Assembly (NCBI GenBank): GCA_903928495.1
Contig: CAIYQZ010000078.1
Coordinates: forward strand, 1-64,000
Origin: an uncultured bacterium
Lineage (GTDB): Bacteria; Pseudomonadota; Gammaproteobacteria; Burkholderiales; Burkholderiaceae_C
DNA length: 64,000 nucleotides
Direction of reading: 5' to 3'
Made by a program: the position numbers and the translations under genes. A model generated the notes under the pieces. That model did not search any database. It saw only the letters and a list, made by a program, of their open reading frames with translations, and was not told the DNA's origin. Below are positions 18,310 to 26,545 of this stretch, piece after piece. Numbering within the stretch: position 1 is the stretch's first letter; each line of letters starts with the position of its first letter.

Positions 18310-19416
18310 ATGGCGAAAATCAGGGTTGTGGTGGTAGACGATTCGGCGCTGGTGCGCAGTCTGCTGACCGAAATCATCAATCAACAGCCCGATATGACGT
18401 GCATCGGGGCGGCCAACGACCCGTTGGTGGCCCGAGAAATGATCCGCGAGCTCAACCCCGATGTCATCACCCTCGATGTCGAGATGCCGCGCATGGACGG
18501 GCTCGACTTCCTGTCTCGCTTGATGCGCTTGCGCCCCATGCCTGTGGTGATGGTCTCAACCCTCACCGAAAAAGGGGCCGAAATCACCATGCGCGCTTTG
18601 GAAATGGGTGCGGTGGACTTCGTTGCCAAGCCACGCATCGGCGTGTCATCCGGGCTGAAAGAACTGTCAAGCGAAATCGTCGACAAAATCCGCACTGCAG
18701 CCAGCGCACACGTCAAGCGACACTCCGCTGACTTGCCTGTGGGGACCACCAAGCCGGTGGCTGCAGTGGCACCCCAGGCACCTGTCACACCATCCCGTGC
18801 GCCGCTGGGCCGGGTCTCGACTGAGAAGGTGATTTGCATCGGCGCCTCCACGGGCGGTACAGAAGCCATCCGCGAAGTGCTGGTACCACTGCCTGCCGAC
18901 TCGCCTGCCATCGTCATCACCCAGCACATGCCGCCCGGTTTCACCACCAGTTTCGCGGCCAGACTCGACTCCCTGTGCCGCATCAGCGTCAAGGAGGCCA
19001 GTCATGGCGAACGCATTTTGCCGGGCCATGCGTACATCGCGCCAGGTGGAAAACAGTTTCGCATCGACCGCAGCGGCTCGAACTATGTGGCGGTGGTGGA
19101 AGACACCGAGCCAGTGAACCGGCACAAACCCTCTGTAGAAGTCCTGTTCAAGTCTGCGGCAAAGGTGCTGGGGCCCAATGCTTACGGGATCATGCTCACA
19201 GGCATGGGTGGAGACGGCGCATTGGCCATGAAAGAGATGCGTGATGCCGGCAGCTACAACATCTGCCAGGACGAAGCGTCATGTGTGGTGTTTGGCATGC
19301 CACGCATGGCCATACAGGCTGGCGCGGCCAACGAAGTGTTGCCACTCAAGCAGATTGCAACTGCGCTATTGGAGCGGTTGGCGTTGGGCGGTACGGGGGT
19401 GCGTCACCGCATCTGA
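18310..19416 (+). CDS. cheB: Chemotaxis methylesterase/deamidase CheB
   Basis: This 368-residue protein has a receiver domain with Asp56 ([10 protein letters not shown]) and a C-terminal methylesterase with the catalytic triad Ser180 (GASTGG), His206 (QHMP) and Asp302 (GMGGDG). Phosphorylation by CheA activates removal of receptor methyl groups. It ends the chemotaxis operon; no cheW or receptor gene is included. Confidence 0.97.
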   Translation: MAKIRVVVVDDSALVRSLLTEIINQQPDMTCIGAANDPLVAREMIRELNPDVITLDVEMPRMDGLDFLSRLMRLRPMPVVMVSTLTEKGAEITMRALEMGAVDFVAKPRIGVSSGLKELSSEIVDKIRTAASAHVKRHSADLPVGTTKPVAAVAPQAPVTPSRAPLGRVSTEKVICIGASTGGTEAIREVLVPLPADSPAIVITQHMPPGFTTSFAARLDSLCRISVKEASHGERILPGHAYIAPGGKQFRIDRSGSNYVAVVEDTEPVNRHKPSVEVLFKSAAKVLGPNAYGIMLTGMGGDGALAMKEMRDAGSYNICQDEASCVVFGMPRMAIQAGAANEVLPLKQIATALLERLALGGTGVRHRI

Positions 19417-19446
19417 GGCCAGTAGCTTCCGGTACTTCCCAACGAA

Positions 19447-19470
19447 GGAGGCCTGCCGTCTCGGGCCTCC
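19447..19470. terminator. Hairpin between cheB and the convergent gene
   Basis: GGAGGCC (19447-19453) can pair with GGCCTCC (19464-19470) over a 10-base loop. No T run follows, so it may be a weak bidirectional terminator or only a hairpin. Confidence 0.35.
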
Positions 19471-19471
19471 C

Positions 19472-20080
19472 TCAGGCCAGCACGTCAATGAGCTGACCAG
19501 CCGACACAGACCGCTCAGACAATCGCCCGCCCTGGGGTGAGTAAGACACTGTGCCGGGTTCCGACTTGGCCCCTGCAGCCGGATTGGGAAGACCAGACGG
19601 CTTGACAACGAGTTTGCTGTTGGCACCACTGCCCAGAATCGCTGCAGCCTCCAGTGCACCGGGAAGCTTTTGGCTTCGTTCGGCCTGGGTTTGTCGCTGG
19701 AGCAAAAAATCGACGGCTTTGGCGCTGGCCTTCCAGACATTCGACAGCAGATCCTTGATCTGCGTCTCCATCGCTTTCTGGATTTCAGACTTTTCGGCAG
19801 GTGGCTCTTCCCGGGGCGCAGCTTCTTGCGACGCAACCTGCGCAGGAACAGCGGAACCCCGCTCCAGGCGTTTGGGCACAGCGCCTTGTTGGGTGTAGAC
19901 CACTGCCGACACCGCAGAGGAAGAGTCAGGCACAGAGCTTTCAGCGCGCGACCGCTCCTCGCTCACCGCCGTGGTGGGCTCGATGGCGCGGGGTGTGGCA
20001 ACCGGGCGCACGGCCTCAACCACCAGCGATGGGCGAGGTACTGCAACAGGTGTGGAACTGACATTCGGCATGGTCAACAT
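19472..20080 (-). CDS. Hypothetical Ala/Pro/Ser-rich protein
   Basis: I do not recognise this 202-residue protein. The N-terminal 95 residues are low-complexity (Ala, Pro, Val, Ser, Glu). A short helical region follows (about 96-145, IQKAMETQIKDLLSNVWKASAKAVDFLLQ), then a Gly/Ser/Pro-rich tail ending SVSAGQLIDVLA. There is no signal peptide or membrane segment. The start is well supported: AGGAGAG lies 5 bases before the ATG. Composition and location beside chemotaxis genes would fit a flagellar or motility accessory protein, but nothing proves it. Confidence 0.6.
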   Translation of the reverse strand: MLTMPNVSSTPVAVPRPSLVVEAVRPVATPRAIEPTTAVSEERSRAESSVPDSSSAVSAVVYTQQGAVPKRLERGSAVPAQVASQEAAPREEPPAEKSEIQKAMETQIKDLLSNVWKASAKAVDFLLQRQTQAERSQKLPGALEAAAILGSGANSKLVVKPSGLPNPAAGAKSEPGTVSYSPQGGRLSERSVSAGQLIDVLA

Positions 20081-20462
20081 GGCAACTCTCCTTTTGACAG
20101 CTGCACCCGGGGCACAACCATCGTTTCGGTTAGTTCATCGGCCGTTTGAAGGCAATCTTTAGAAAAAAAGTACAAAACCCCCGTTTTTTTCGCGATTGCA
20201 ATCACGCCACATCTGGCAGTCCACCAAAAACCCATCGACGCGACGAAACGCCACCCCAACGCCAAATACTGCCATTTCTGGCAGACACACACACTCCAAA
20301 ACCGGCCAAACCGTGGCTTTTTCCCCATCAGATGCAGGTTTCAGGGGGTAACGGAGGCGCCGGGACGTTGGCACACATATTGATAAACAGCCTCCGACGC
20401 TGCCCGCACCACCCTGCCCATCCCGGCCGTGCGCGCTGCAGCAAGACACTGGAGACACCCCC
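20081..20462. other. Divergent intergenic region before the sulfide module
   Basis: These 382 bases hold no gene I can support. They separate the hypothetical minus-strand gene from the CydA-like/fcc operon and should contain both promoters. Visible elements are a GATTGCAATC palindrome near 20194, the inverted repeat TGCCA-N4-TGGCA at 20270-20283 with a related TCTGGCAG direct copy near 20210, a sigma54-like sequence at 20368-20384, and GGAG before the ATG at 20463. Confidence 0.6.
20368..20384 (+). promoter_or_regulatory. Sigma54-like sequence upstream of the sulfide module
   Basis: TTGGCAC (20368-20374), five bases, then TTGAT. The -24 element is perfect and the spacing is right, but the -12 element reads TTGA instead of TTGC. 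Without the near-invariant C this remains a candidate only. Confidence 0.25.
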
Positions 20463-21833
20463 ATGGACCTTATCGGCCTGTACCCCACCTGGTTTGAACC
20501 AGGCTTGGGCAGCGGCTGGATCGTTGGCCTGATTGCCACCATCCACGTGCTGTTCTCGCACACATCGGTGGGCGCCGCCATCTTTTTCGCGTTTCTGGCG
20601 CACTACGCCCACCGCCACCAGCGGTCTGACCTGCTGGAGTTCATCCGGCGTTACGGCGTGTTTTTGCTGGTGTTCAGCTACGTGCTGGGCTCCATCACCG
20701 GCCCCGGCATCTGGTACAGCACCACGGTGGCCAGCCCGCGCGGCATTTCCGCGCTGATCCACAGCTTTGTGTGGATGTGGGCGACCGAGTGGGTGTTTTT
20801 TGTCATCGAGGTCATTGGTGTGTACATGCTGGTGTACCTGGCCCAGCGGCTGGACGCACGCACGCACCTGAAGGTGTCGGTGATTTTTGGCTTGACCAGC
20901 TACACCACCATGCTGGTGATCGTGGGCATTCTCAGTTTCATGATGTGGCCCGGCAAAGCCGACTGGTATGAAACCGGTGGCGTGCTCAACGCCTTCTACG
21001 GTCCCAACACCTTTGCCCAGCTGGGCATGCGCACCGCATTCATGTTCACCATGACTGCGGTGGTGGGCGGCATCGTGGCCTCGCGCTTTGACGACCCTGC
21101 CTTCAAGAAAGACGTGGCTGCCAAGCTGGCGTGGCTGGGCATAGGCTCGGCCATTGCCGGTGCCGCCATGTTCCAGTGGTACCTGGGCACGCTGCCTGAA
21201 CAGGCCGCCGTGGTGCTGCAAAACAGGCTGCCCGCCTGGTTCCCCACCGCCATCCTGTCCATATTGGCGGGCACGGTGGCGTACTTTGCGCTCACGCTGG
21301 TGCAACCCCGTGCCCTGGTGTCCAGTGGCGCAGCGGTGATGACGGTCGCCCTGCTGGTGCTTGGCCTGTGGCCCGAAGAGGTGGCGCGCGAATCCATCCG
21401 CAAACCGTGGGTGGCCGGTCAATATGTGTATTCGAACCAGGTGCTGGGCCGTGATGTGCCGGGCATGGGCATCCATTCAGACATTCCCAAGATTGAAGCC
21501 CATGGTTTCCTCAAGACCCAGGTGTTTGTGCCCGAGGCCATGCGCACCATCCACGACGGCAACCGGGTGGAAGCGGGGCGCCTGCTGGCCCTGACCACCT
21601 GCAGCAACTGCCACTCGCTCAGCGCCACAGGCATCCGCCCGCTGAAGAACTACTTCACGGCCAGCAGCAGGGAGGCCGAGGTGGCCGAGTACCTGCAAGC
21701 CGCGCTGTCGACCGGCAACACGCTGTACATGCCGCAAATCCCGCTGAACGACGACGAGGCGCGCGCCCTGGCCGCCTTCATCGGCACCCTGAACACCCCT
21801 GCCCCGGCGGTCACCGCCCTGGCCAAGGAATAA
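20463..21833 (+). CDS. CydA-like membrane subunit with fused C-terminal cytochrome c
   Basis: This 456-residue protein has about 9 membrane helices related to subunit I of cytochrome bd, then a soluble cytochrome c domain with one haem motif (CSNCH, Cys380-His384). The N-terminus has His residues in HVLFSHTSVGA, a candidate b-haem ligand region, and two acidic residues in ATEWVFFVIEV that resemble the paired Glu of CydA. The GRQPW quinol-loop motif of true CydA is absent, so quinol oxidation is doubtful. It probably takes or passes electrons through its own haem c. Four bases separate it from a second CydA-like gene, and sulfide dehydrogenase genes follow. Family placement is sound; the reaction is inference. 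Confidence 0.8.
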   Translation: MDLIGLYPTWFEPGLGSGWIVGLIATIHVLFSHTSVGAAIFFAFLAHYAHRHQRSDLLEFIRRYGVFLLVFSYVLGSITGPGIWYSTTVASPRGISALIHSFVWMWATEWVFFVIEVIGVYMLVYLAQRLDARTHLKVSVIFGLTSYTTMLVIVGILSFMMWPGKADWYETGGVLNAFYGPNTFAQLGMRTAFMFTMTAVVGGIVASRFDDPAFKKDVAAKLAWLGIGSAIAGAAMFQWYLGTLPEQAAVVLQNRLPAWFPTAILSILAGTVAYFALTLVQPRALVSSGAAVMTVALLVLGLWPEEVARESIRKPWVAGQYVYSNQVLGRDVPGMGIHSDIPKIEAHGFLKTQVFVPEAMRTIHDGNRVEAGRLLALTTCSNCHSLSATGIRPLKNYFTASSREAEVAEYLQAALSTGNTLYMPQIPLNDDEARALAAFIGTLNTPAPAVTALAKE

Positions 21834-21836
21834 GCC

Positions 21837-23060
21837 ATGACGCCTGACATGCTCTACGCCCTGCGCGACCCCGCAGGCATTCCATCCCACCCCATCGTGT
21901 TTCTGGTGCTGGGTGTGCTGACCCTGGCCCTGCACCTGGCCGCCGTGCACGTGATGCTGGGGGCCGGTGCCCTCACGCTGCGCGGCGCGTTCAGCGCCAG
22001 CCCGCACTGGCGGCGGCTGGCGGCTGCCATGCTGAGCACCTCCAAAATTGCCGTGTCTGTGGCCATCGTGCTGGGTGTTGCACCGCTGCTGTTTGTGCAG
22101 GTGGTGTACGACCCGTTCTGGTACACGTCCAACGTGCTGTCCGCCTGGTGGGTGATCGGTTTCATCGTGATACTGATCGGTGGCTACATCGCCATGTACA
22201 TGTTCTATTGGAAGAACCACGACATCGAGCAGGACGGTGGCCGGGGTGGCATTTGGATGGTGGCCTCGCTGGCGCTGCTGCTGCTGGTCGGCTTCATCGT
22301 CCACAGCCTGACCAACCAGATGCTGTTCCCCGAGCAGTGGATGGCGTGGTATGCCCCCAACGAAGTGGTGGACCCGTCCGGCCGCAGTCTGCATTACTGG
22401 CACCTGCCCCGGTTTGGCTTTTTCATTTCCCTGTCGGCACCCGTGACCGGTGCCTGGCTGTACGCCTACCGCCGTTACCTGCAGGGCAGCGCAAATCCTG
22501 ATGCGGCGTACCTCGCATGGCTACAACCCCTGGCCCACCGACTGATGGTGATCGGCGGTGTGGTGTCGGTGCTGCTGGGTGCGCTGTGGATGGCCACCCT
22601 GCCCGACAAAATGGCCTGGTTTGCCACATCGCCATGGGTGTTTCTGGCGCTGGCGTGTCTGCTGGCCACCGTGGCCCTGCCCCGTTTGCTGGGCAAACGC
22701 ATCGACGACGGCCTGTGGGGCTACGCCGTGTTTGGCGTGGGCGCAGTGGCGCTGATCGTGGTGGGTGCCGTGCGCGAAGTGCTGCGCTTTGTGACCCTGC
22801 GCGGCGTGCACGGCTACGACGCGCTGGACTACCGCATCAACATGGACTGGTACAGCACCGGCCTGTTCTTCAGCACCTTTGGGGTGTTGGGCGCGGTGAC
22901 CATGGGCTACCTGCTGACCGTGGCCTGGCAGGCCGGTCAAACCCAAGGCACTTACACCCCCAGCCCCGCGCTGAACCGCCTGGGCAACGCGGCCATCGGC
23001 CTGCTGGTGCTTTGGACCGTGGCGTATTTCGCCGTTGGCTTCTTTGTGTGGGCACGCTGA
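21837..23060 (+). CDS. Second CydA-like multi-pass membrane subunit
   Basis: This 407-residue protein has about 9 membrane helices. Its first helix carries HLAAVHVMLGA, the same H-x4-H-x3-G-A spacing as the preceding subunit, which suggests the two arose by duplication. Other candidate haem-ligand regions are LHYWHLPRFGFF (about 183-194) and the Tyr/Trp-rich VVYDPFWYTSN loop. There is no haem c motif. It should form a heterodimer with the preceding protein in place of CydB. I do not recognise a more specific family name. Confidence 0.7.
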   Translation: MTPDMLYALRDPAGIPSHPIVFLVLGVLTLALHLAAVHVMLGAGALTLRGAFSASPHWRRLAAAMLSTSKIAVSVAIVLGVAPLLFVQVVYDPFWYTSNVLSAWWVIGFIVILIGGYIAMYMFYWKNHDIEQDGGRGGIWMVASLALLLLVGFIVHSLTNQMLFPEQWMAWYAPNEVVDPSGRSLHYWHLPRFGFFISLSAPVTGAWLYAYRRYLQGSANPDAAYLAWLQPLAHRLMVIGGVVSVLLGALWMATLPDKMAWFATSPWVFLALACLLATVALPRLLGKRIDDGLWGYAVFGVGAVALIVVGAVREVLRFVTLRGVHGYDALDYRINMDWYSTGLFFSTFGVLGAVTMGYLLTVAWQAGQTQGTYTPSPALNRLGNAAIGLLVLWTVAYFAVGFFVWAR

Positions 23061-23062
23061 AC

Positions 23063-23506
23063 ATGAACACCTCTACTCCGCGCAAACCCCTGGTCGCTGT
23101 TGCAGCCTGGGCCCTGGCCGTCGTGCTGGGCGGCACCGCCGTGCTCAGCATCGCTGCACGCACCGTGGCCCACAATATGGAACCAAAAAGTGCTCCAGCG
23201 CTTGATAGCAATCAGAAGTCCACTACAACCTCTGACACTCCGGCTGGTGCCCCCGCGCTGGCGGGCGAGATGCTGGCGCACACCTGCGCCGCATGCCACG
23301 GCACCCAAGGCCGCCTGGGCGACGAGTTTTTCATGCCCCTGGCGGGCATGCCCACCGACCAGTTCGTCAACACCATGGTCGCCTTCCGTGAGGGCAAACG
23401 CCCCGCCACCCTGATGGGCCACGTGGCACGCGGTTTCAGCGATGCCGAGCTTCGCGCCATGGGCGTGTATTTCACGGGCATTGCGCCCGACAAGGGCCAG
23501 CCATGA
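23063..23506 (+). CDS. Membrane-anchored monohaem cytochrome c
   Basis: This 147-residue protein has an N-terminal hydrophobic anchor (about 8-30) and a class I cytochrome c domain with CAACH and a later Met (FMPLAGMP region). It sits in the same operon as the two CydA-like subunits and overlaps fccB by 4 bases (ATGA), so it likely carries electrons between sulfide dehydrogenase and the membrane complex. Residues about 40-55 (PKSAPALDSNQKSTTTS) are encoded by a copy of the dispersed repeat, forming a flexible linker. Confidence 0.82.
   Translation: MNTSTPRKPLVAVAAWALAVVLGGTAVLSIAARTVAHNMEPKSAPALDSNQKSTTTSDTPAGAPALAGEMLAHTCAACHGTQGRLGDEFFMPLAGMPTDQFVNTMVAFREGKRPATLMGHVARGFSDAELRAMGVYFTGIAPDKGQP
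23195..23226 (+). repeat. Dispersed repeat copy inside the cytochrome c gene
   Basis: CCAGCGCTT (23195-23203), 17 bases, then CACTAC (one half diverged from AGCTAC). It is read in frame as part of the linker between the membrane anchor and the haem domain. Confidence 0.6.
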
Positions 23507-24882
23507 ATTCAGTCAATACCTCTCATGTCAGCCGCCGCGACTGGCTGCAACACGTCTTGCAAGCCACCGCGGGCGCCAGCCTGCTGGGCTCGCCCCTGGG
23601 CCTGATGGCCGCCACACCGGCCGCTGGGCATGTGGTGGTGCTGGGTGGCGGCGTGGGCGGTGCCACAGCTGCCAAATACCTCAAGCTGATGAACCCGGCG
23701 CTCAAGGTCACGGTCATCGAAAAGAACCGCACCTACATCCGCCCGTATGGTTCAAGCGAGGTGCTGAACCGGCACGCCACCATGGGCGAACTGAACGTCA
23801 GCTACGACAAGCTGGCCCGCAACTATGGCGTGAACTTCGTATTCGACACCGTCACCGGTTTTGACCCGCAGGCGCACACCGTGTCCACTGCCGGGGGGCG
23901 CAAGCTGCGCTACGACCGCCTCATCGTGAGCCCCGGCATCCAGCTCATGTATAGCGCGTATGCCGGCTACAGCGAACAGGTGGCCAACAGCCGCGTGCCA
24001 TCCGGCTGGATTCCGGGTGCCCAGACGGCACTGCTGGCCAAACAGTTGCAGGGCATGCGCCAGGGCGGCACCTTTGTGCTGGCCGCGCCGCCCAACCCCT
24101 ACCGCTGCCCACCCGGCCCCTACGAACGCGCAGCCCTGATGGCCGAGTGGTTTGCCAAGCACAACCCGCGCGCCAAGGTCATCATCGTTGACCCCAAAGA
24201 CAGCTTCGTCACCGACGAAACCATGTTGCTGGGCTGGAACCGCCTGTACAACTTCAACCTGCCCGACGACTACGCGAAGAAGATGTCCTCCCAGGTCGAG
24301 GTGACCCAACACGCCACCGCCGGCAACCTGACCTGGGTGCGCGGCAAAGACGGCGGGCGCACCCTGAAGGTGGATGCCAAGGCCATGCGCATCAGCACCG
24401 AGGCCGAGGACATCAAGGCCGACGTGATCAACGTCATTCCCCCCATGAAAGCGGGCCAACTGGCCTTCACCCTGGGCCTGACCGACGGCACCGGCTGGTG
24501 CCCTGTGCACAGGCACAACTTTGCATCGACGTTGCACCCGCATGTACACGTGATCGGCGACGCCAGCGTGGCCGATGCCATGCCCAAGAGCGGTTTCTCG
24601 GCCAACACGCAGGCCAAAGTGGTGGCCCGCGCCATCATCGAGGAACTGGCTGGGCGCACACCCGACGCCAACCCGGTGTGGGAAAACACCTGCTACGCCC
24701 TGGCGGGCAAAGACTACGGGTTGTTCGTGGCCGACGTGTTTCGCCTGAAGGACGGAAAAATCACCCGCGACAACGGCACCGAGCGCTACCTGCCGCTCAA
24801 CGCCACGCCCGCGCAAATCAAGCTTGGGGCCCGTTACCAGCAAGCCTGGCTGCGCACCTTCACCGAGGACTGCTTCGCATGA
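23503..24882 (+). CDS. fccB: Flavocytochrome c sulfide dehydrogenase, flavoprotein subunit
   Basis: This 459-residue protein has a Tat-like signal (SRRDWL, about 10-15) and an FAD-binding Rossmann start (VVVLGGGVGGATAAKYL). The two redox cysteines expected of the FCSD/SQR superfamily are present at Cys202 (YRCPPGPYERA) and Cys333 (GWCPVHRHNF), and the C-terminal FCSD domain has NTCYALAGKDYGLFVADVF. It oxidises sulfide in the periplasm and passes electrons to its dihaem partner, encoded by the next gene with a 4-base overlap. Identity is strong. Confidence 0.94.
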   Translation: MNSVNTSHVSRRDWLQHVLQATAGASLLGSPLGLMAATPAAGHVVVLGGGVGGATAAKYLKLMNPALKVTVIEKNRTYIRPYGSSEVLNRHATMGELNVSYDKLARNYGVNFVFDTVTGFDPQAHTVSTAGGRKLRYDRLIVSPGIQLMYSAYAGYSEQVANSRVPSGWIPGAQTALLAKQLQGMRQGGTFVLAAPPNPYRCPPGPYERAALMAEWFAKHNPRAKVIIVDPKDSFVTDETMLLGWNRLYNFNLPDDYAKKMSSQVEVTQHATAGNLTWVRGKDGGRTLKVDAKAMRISTEAEDIKADVINVIPPMKAGQLAFTLGLTDGTGWCPVHRHNFASTLHPHVHVIGDASVADAMPKSGFSANTQAKVVARAIIEELAGRTPDANPVWENTCYALAGKDYGLFVADVFRLKDGKITRDNGTERYLPLNATPAQIKLGARYQQAWLRTFTEDCFA

Positions 24883-25706
24883 CATCCGACCCGAACCGCA
24901 CACACCTGTCGCCGCTGGCCGAAGTAGCCCGCCTGCTGGGGGCCGTCGTGCTGACAGCGCTGTTGTCAGCCCCCACCTGGGCAACGGAGCCCGCCACGCC
25001 ATCAGCCAAGAAAATTGCCCAGGCCAGCAGCGGTCACGCGCACGCCACGGCCGCCCCCGCCTGGACCCCAGCCAGCCTGCGCACCGCACTGGCTGCTTTG
25101 CCACGCGGTGACGCCGCAGCAGGCCAGAAAGTGCACGACCAGCTGTTTTGCGCCTCGTGCCACGGAGACGCAGGCGTGGCACCCACGCAAAACTGGCCGC
25201 ACCTGGCCGGCCAGCGCGCCGCCTACACCGCCAAAATGATGTTGGACTATCAGGACAAACGCCGTCTGGAGGGCAAACGGGCCGAGCTGATGCACGACAT
25301 CGCCGTGATGATGAGCCCACAGCAAATAGCTGACGTGGCCGCGTTCTACGCCTCCTTGCCCGCCCCGAGGGCCGACGGCACGCCCCGGCCACAGCCCGTC
25401 GCCACCGCCCGGGATGTGCCCGCCGACACCCTGGTGCGCCACGGCGACAAGTCGCGCCTGCTGACCCCCTGCGCCAGCTGTCACGGAGTGGTGGGCCAGG
25501 GTGGCAAGCTGGAAGCGTCAGCCCTGGCCGGACAAAACCCGCTGTACTTCGTGCGCACCCTGCTCGACTACCAGAGCGGTGTGCGCCACAACGACAGCGC
25601 AAAAGGCATGGCCGCTTTTGCCAAGAAACTCAGCCGCAGCGAAATAGAGGCCCTGGCCACCTACTACGCTGATCTGCCCATGCAAGGGAAAGTCGCCACA
25701 CGCTGA
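24879..25706 (+). CDS. fccA: Dihaem cytochrome c, FccA-like
   Basis: This 275-residue protein has a signal peptide (about 15-35) and two cytochrome c domains, each with CASCHG. Dihaem c-type subunits of this kind partner FccB. The ATG overlaps the fccB stop. It is somewhat longer than classical FccA because of an Ala/His-rich stretch after the signal peptide. It ends the sulfide operon. Confidence 0.85.
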   Translation: MTSDPNRTHLSPLAEVARLLGAVVLTALLSAPTWATEPATPSAKKIAQASSGHAHATAAPAWTPASLRTALAALPRGDAAAGQKVHDQLFCASCHGDAGVAPTQNWPHLAGQRAAYTAKMMLDYQDKRRLEGKRAELMHDIAVMMSPQQIADVAAFYASLPAPRADGTPRPQPVATARDVPADTLVRHGDKSRLLTPCASCHGVVGQGGKLEASALAGQNPLYFVRTLLDYQSGVRHNDSAKGMAAFAKKLSRSEIEALATYYADLPMQGKVATR

Positions 25707-25757
25707 AGACCCGGACCCGCACAGGGCTATGGGCACGATAGGAACAAACCATGCAAA

Positions 25758-25773
25758 ATACCCCACGGGGTAT
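25758..25773. promoter_or_regulatory. Perfect palindrome ATACCCC-AC-GGGGTAT, probable repressor operator
   Basis: The 16-base perfect inverted repeat lies 79 bases before the peroxiredoxin start. GC tracts flanked by TA are the type of site bound by CsoR/CstR (DUF156) family repressors, some of which sense persulfides. No such regulator is encoded in the window. A near copy occurs at 42928 and a partial one at 34681. A second inverted repeat, CGATTG-N7-CAATCG, lies at 25789-25807. Confidence 0.55.
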
Positions 25774-25851
25774 GTAAACTGCAGACATCGATTGCAAACA
25801 TCAATCGACCCAAGCAAGTCAATTTTTTTCTTCAACCCACCGGAGATCACC

Positions 25852-26490
25852 ATGGACCAGACCGTTTCTTTCCCCCGCCTCAACGAAGCCGCGCCCACCT
25901 TCCACGCCAAAACCACCCACGGCGACCGCTGCCTGGCCGACTACAAGGGCAAGTGGCTCATCCTGTTCTCGCACCCTGCGGACTTCACGCCCGTGTGCAC
26001 CACCGAGTTCATCGGCTTCCAGAAACACGCCGACACCTTCCGCAGCATGAATTGCGAGTTGATCGGCCTGTCCATCGACAGCCTGTATTCCCACCTGGCC
26101 TGGACGCAGAACATCAAGGAGAAGTTCGGTGTGGAGATCAGCTTCCCCATCATCGAAGACATCAAGATGGACGTGGCCCGCGCCTACGGCATGGTGCACC
26201 CCGGTGCTGCCGACACACAGGCCGTGCGCGCCACCTTCTTCATCGACCCCAACGGCATCCTGCGCGCCATGGTGTATTACCCCATGAGCAACGGCCGCAG
26301 CATTGACGAGTTCGTGCGCCTGCTGCAAGCCATGCAGACCAGCGACGCCAACAAAATCGCCACCCCCGAAGGCTGGACCCCTGGCTGCGACGTGATCGTG
26401 CCGCCGCCCAAAACCGCCGAAGCCGTGGCCAAGCGCGCCAGCGAGGGTTACAACACCACCGACTGGTATTACTCCACAAAGTCGCTCTGA
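25852..26490 (+). CDS. Peroxiredoxin (Prx6-type)
   Basis: This 212-residue protein is a peroxiredoxin with the peroxidatic Cys49 (HPADFTPVCTTEF) and a C-terminal Cys179 (GCDVIVPPP) that may resolve it. It reduces peroxides and, in sulfide settings, possibly persulfides. GGAG 6-9 bases before the ATG supports the start. A clean terminator follows, so it is expressed as a single gene from the palindrome-containing promoter region, apart from any read-through from fccA. Confidence 0.94.
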   Translation: MDQTVSFPRLNEAAPTFHAKTTHGDRCLADYKGKWLILFSHPADFTPVCTTEFIGFQKHADTFRSMNCELIGLSIDSLYSHLAWTQNIKEKFGVEISFPIIEDIKMDVARAYGMVHPGAADTQAVRATFFIDPNGILRAMVYYPMSNGRSIDEFVRLLQAMQTSDANKIATPEGWTPGCDVIVPPPKTAEAVAKRASEGYNTTDWYYSTKSL

Positions 26491-26500
26491 GTCAGAGCTT

Positions 26501-26528
26501 GCAAGGAGCTTTGGCTCCTTGCTTTTTT
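26501..26528 (+). terminator. Rho-independent terminator after the peroxiredoxin
   Basis: GCAAGGAGC (26501-26509) pairs perfectly with GCTCCTTGC (26514-26522) over a TTTG loop, followed by six T. It lies 10 bases after the stop codon. Confidence 0.92.
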
Positions 26529-26545
26529 ACACCGCCTCAACCGCC

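Noticed and set aside
26519-26545. TTG start for the persulfide dioxygenase-like gene
   Set aside because: It falls inside the stem of the intrinsic terminator at 26501-26528; the first ATG at 26546 is the simpler start.
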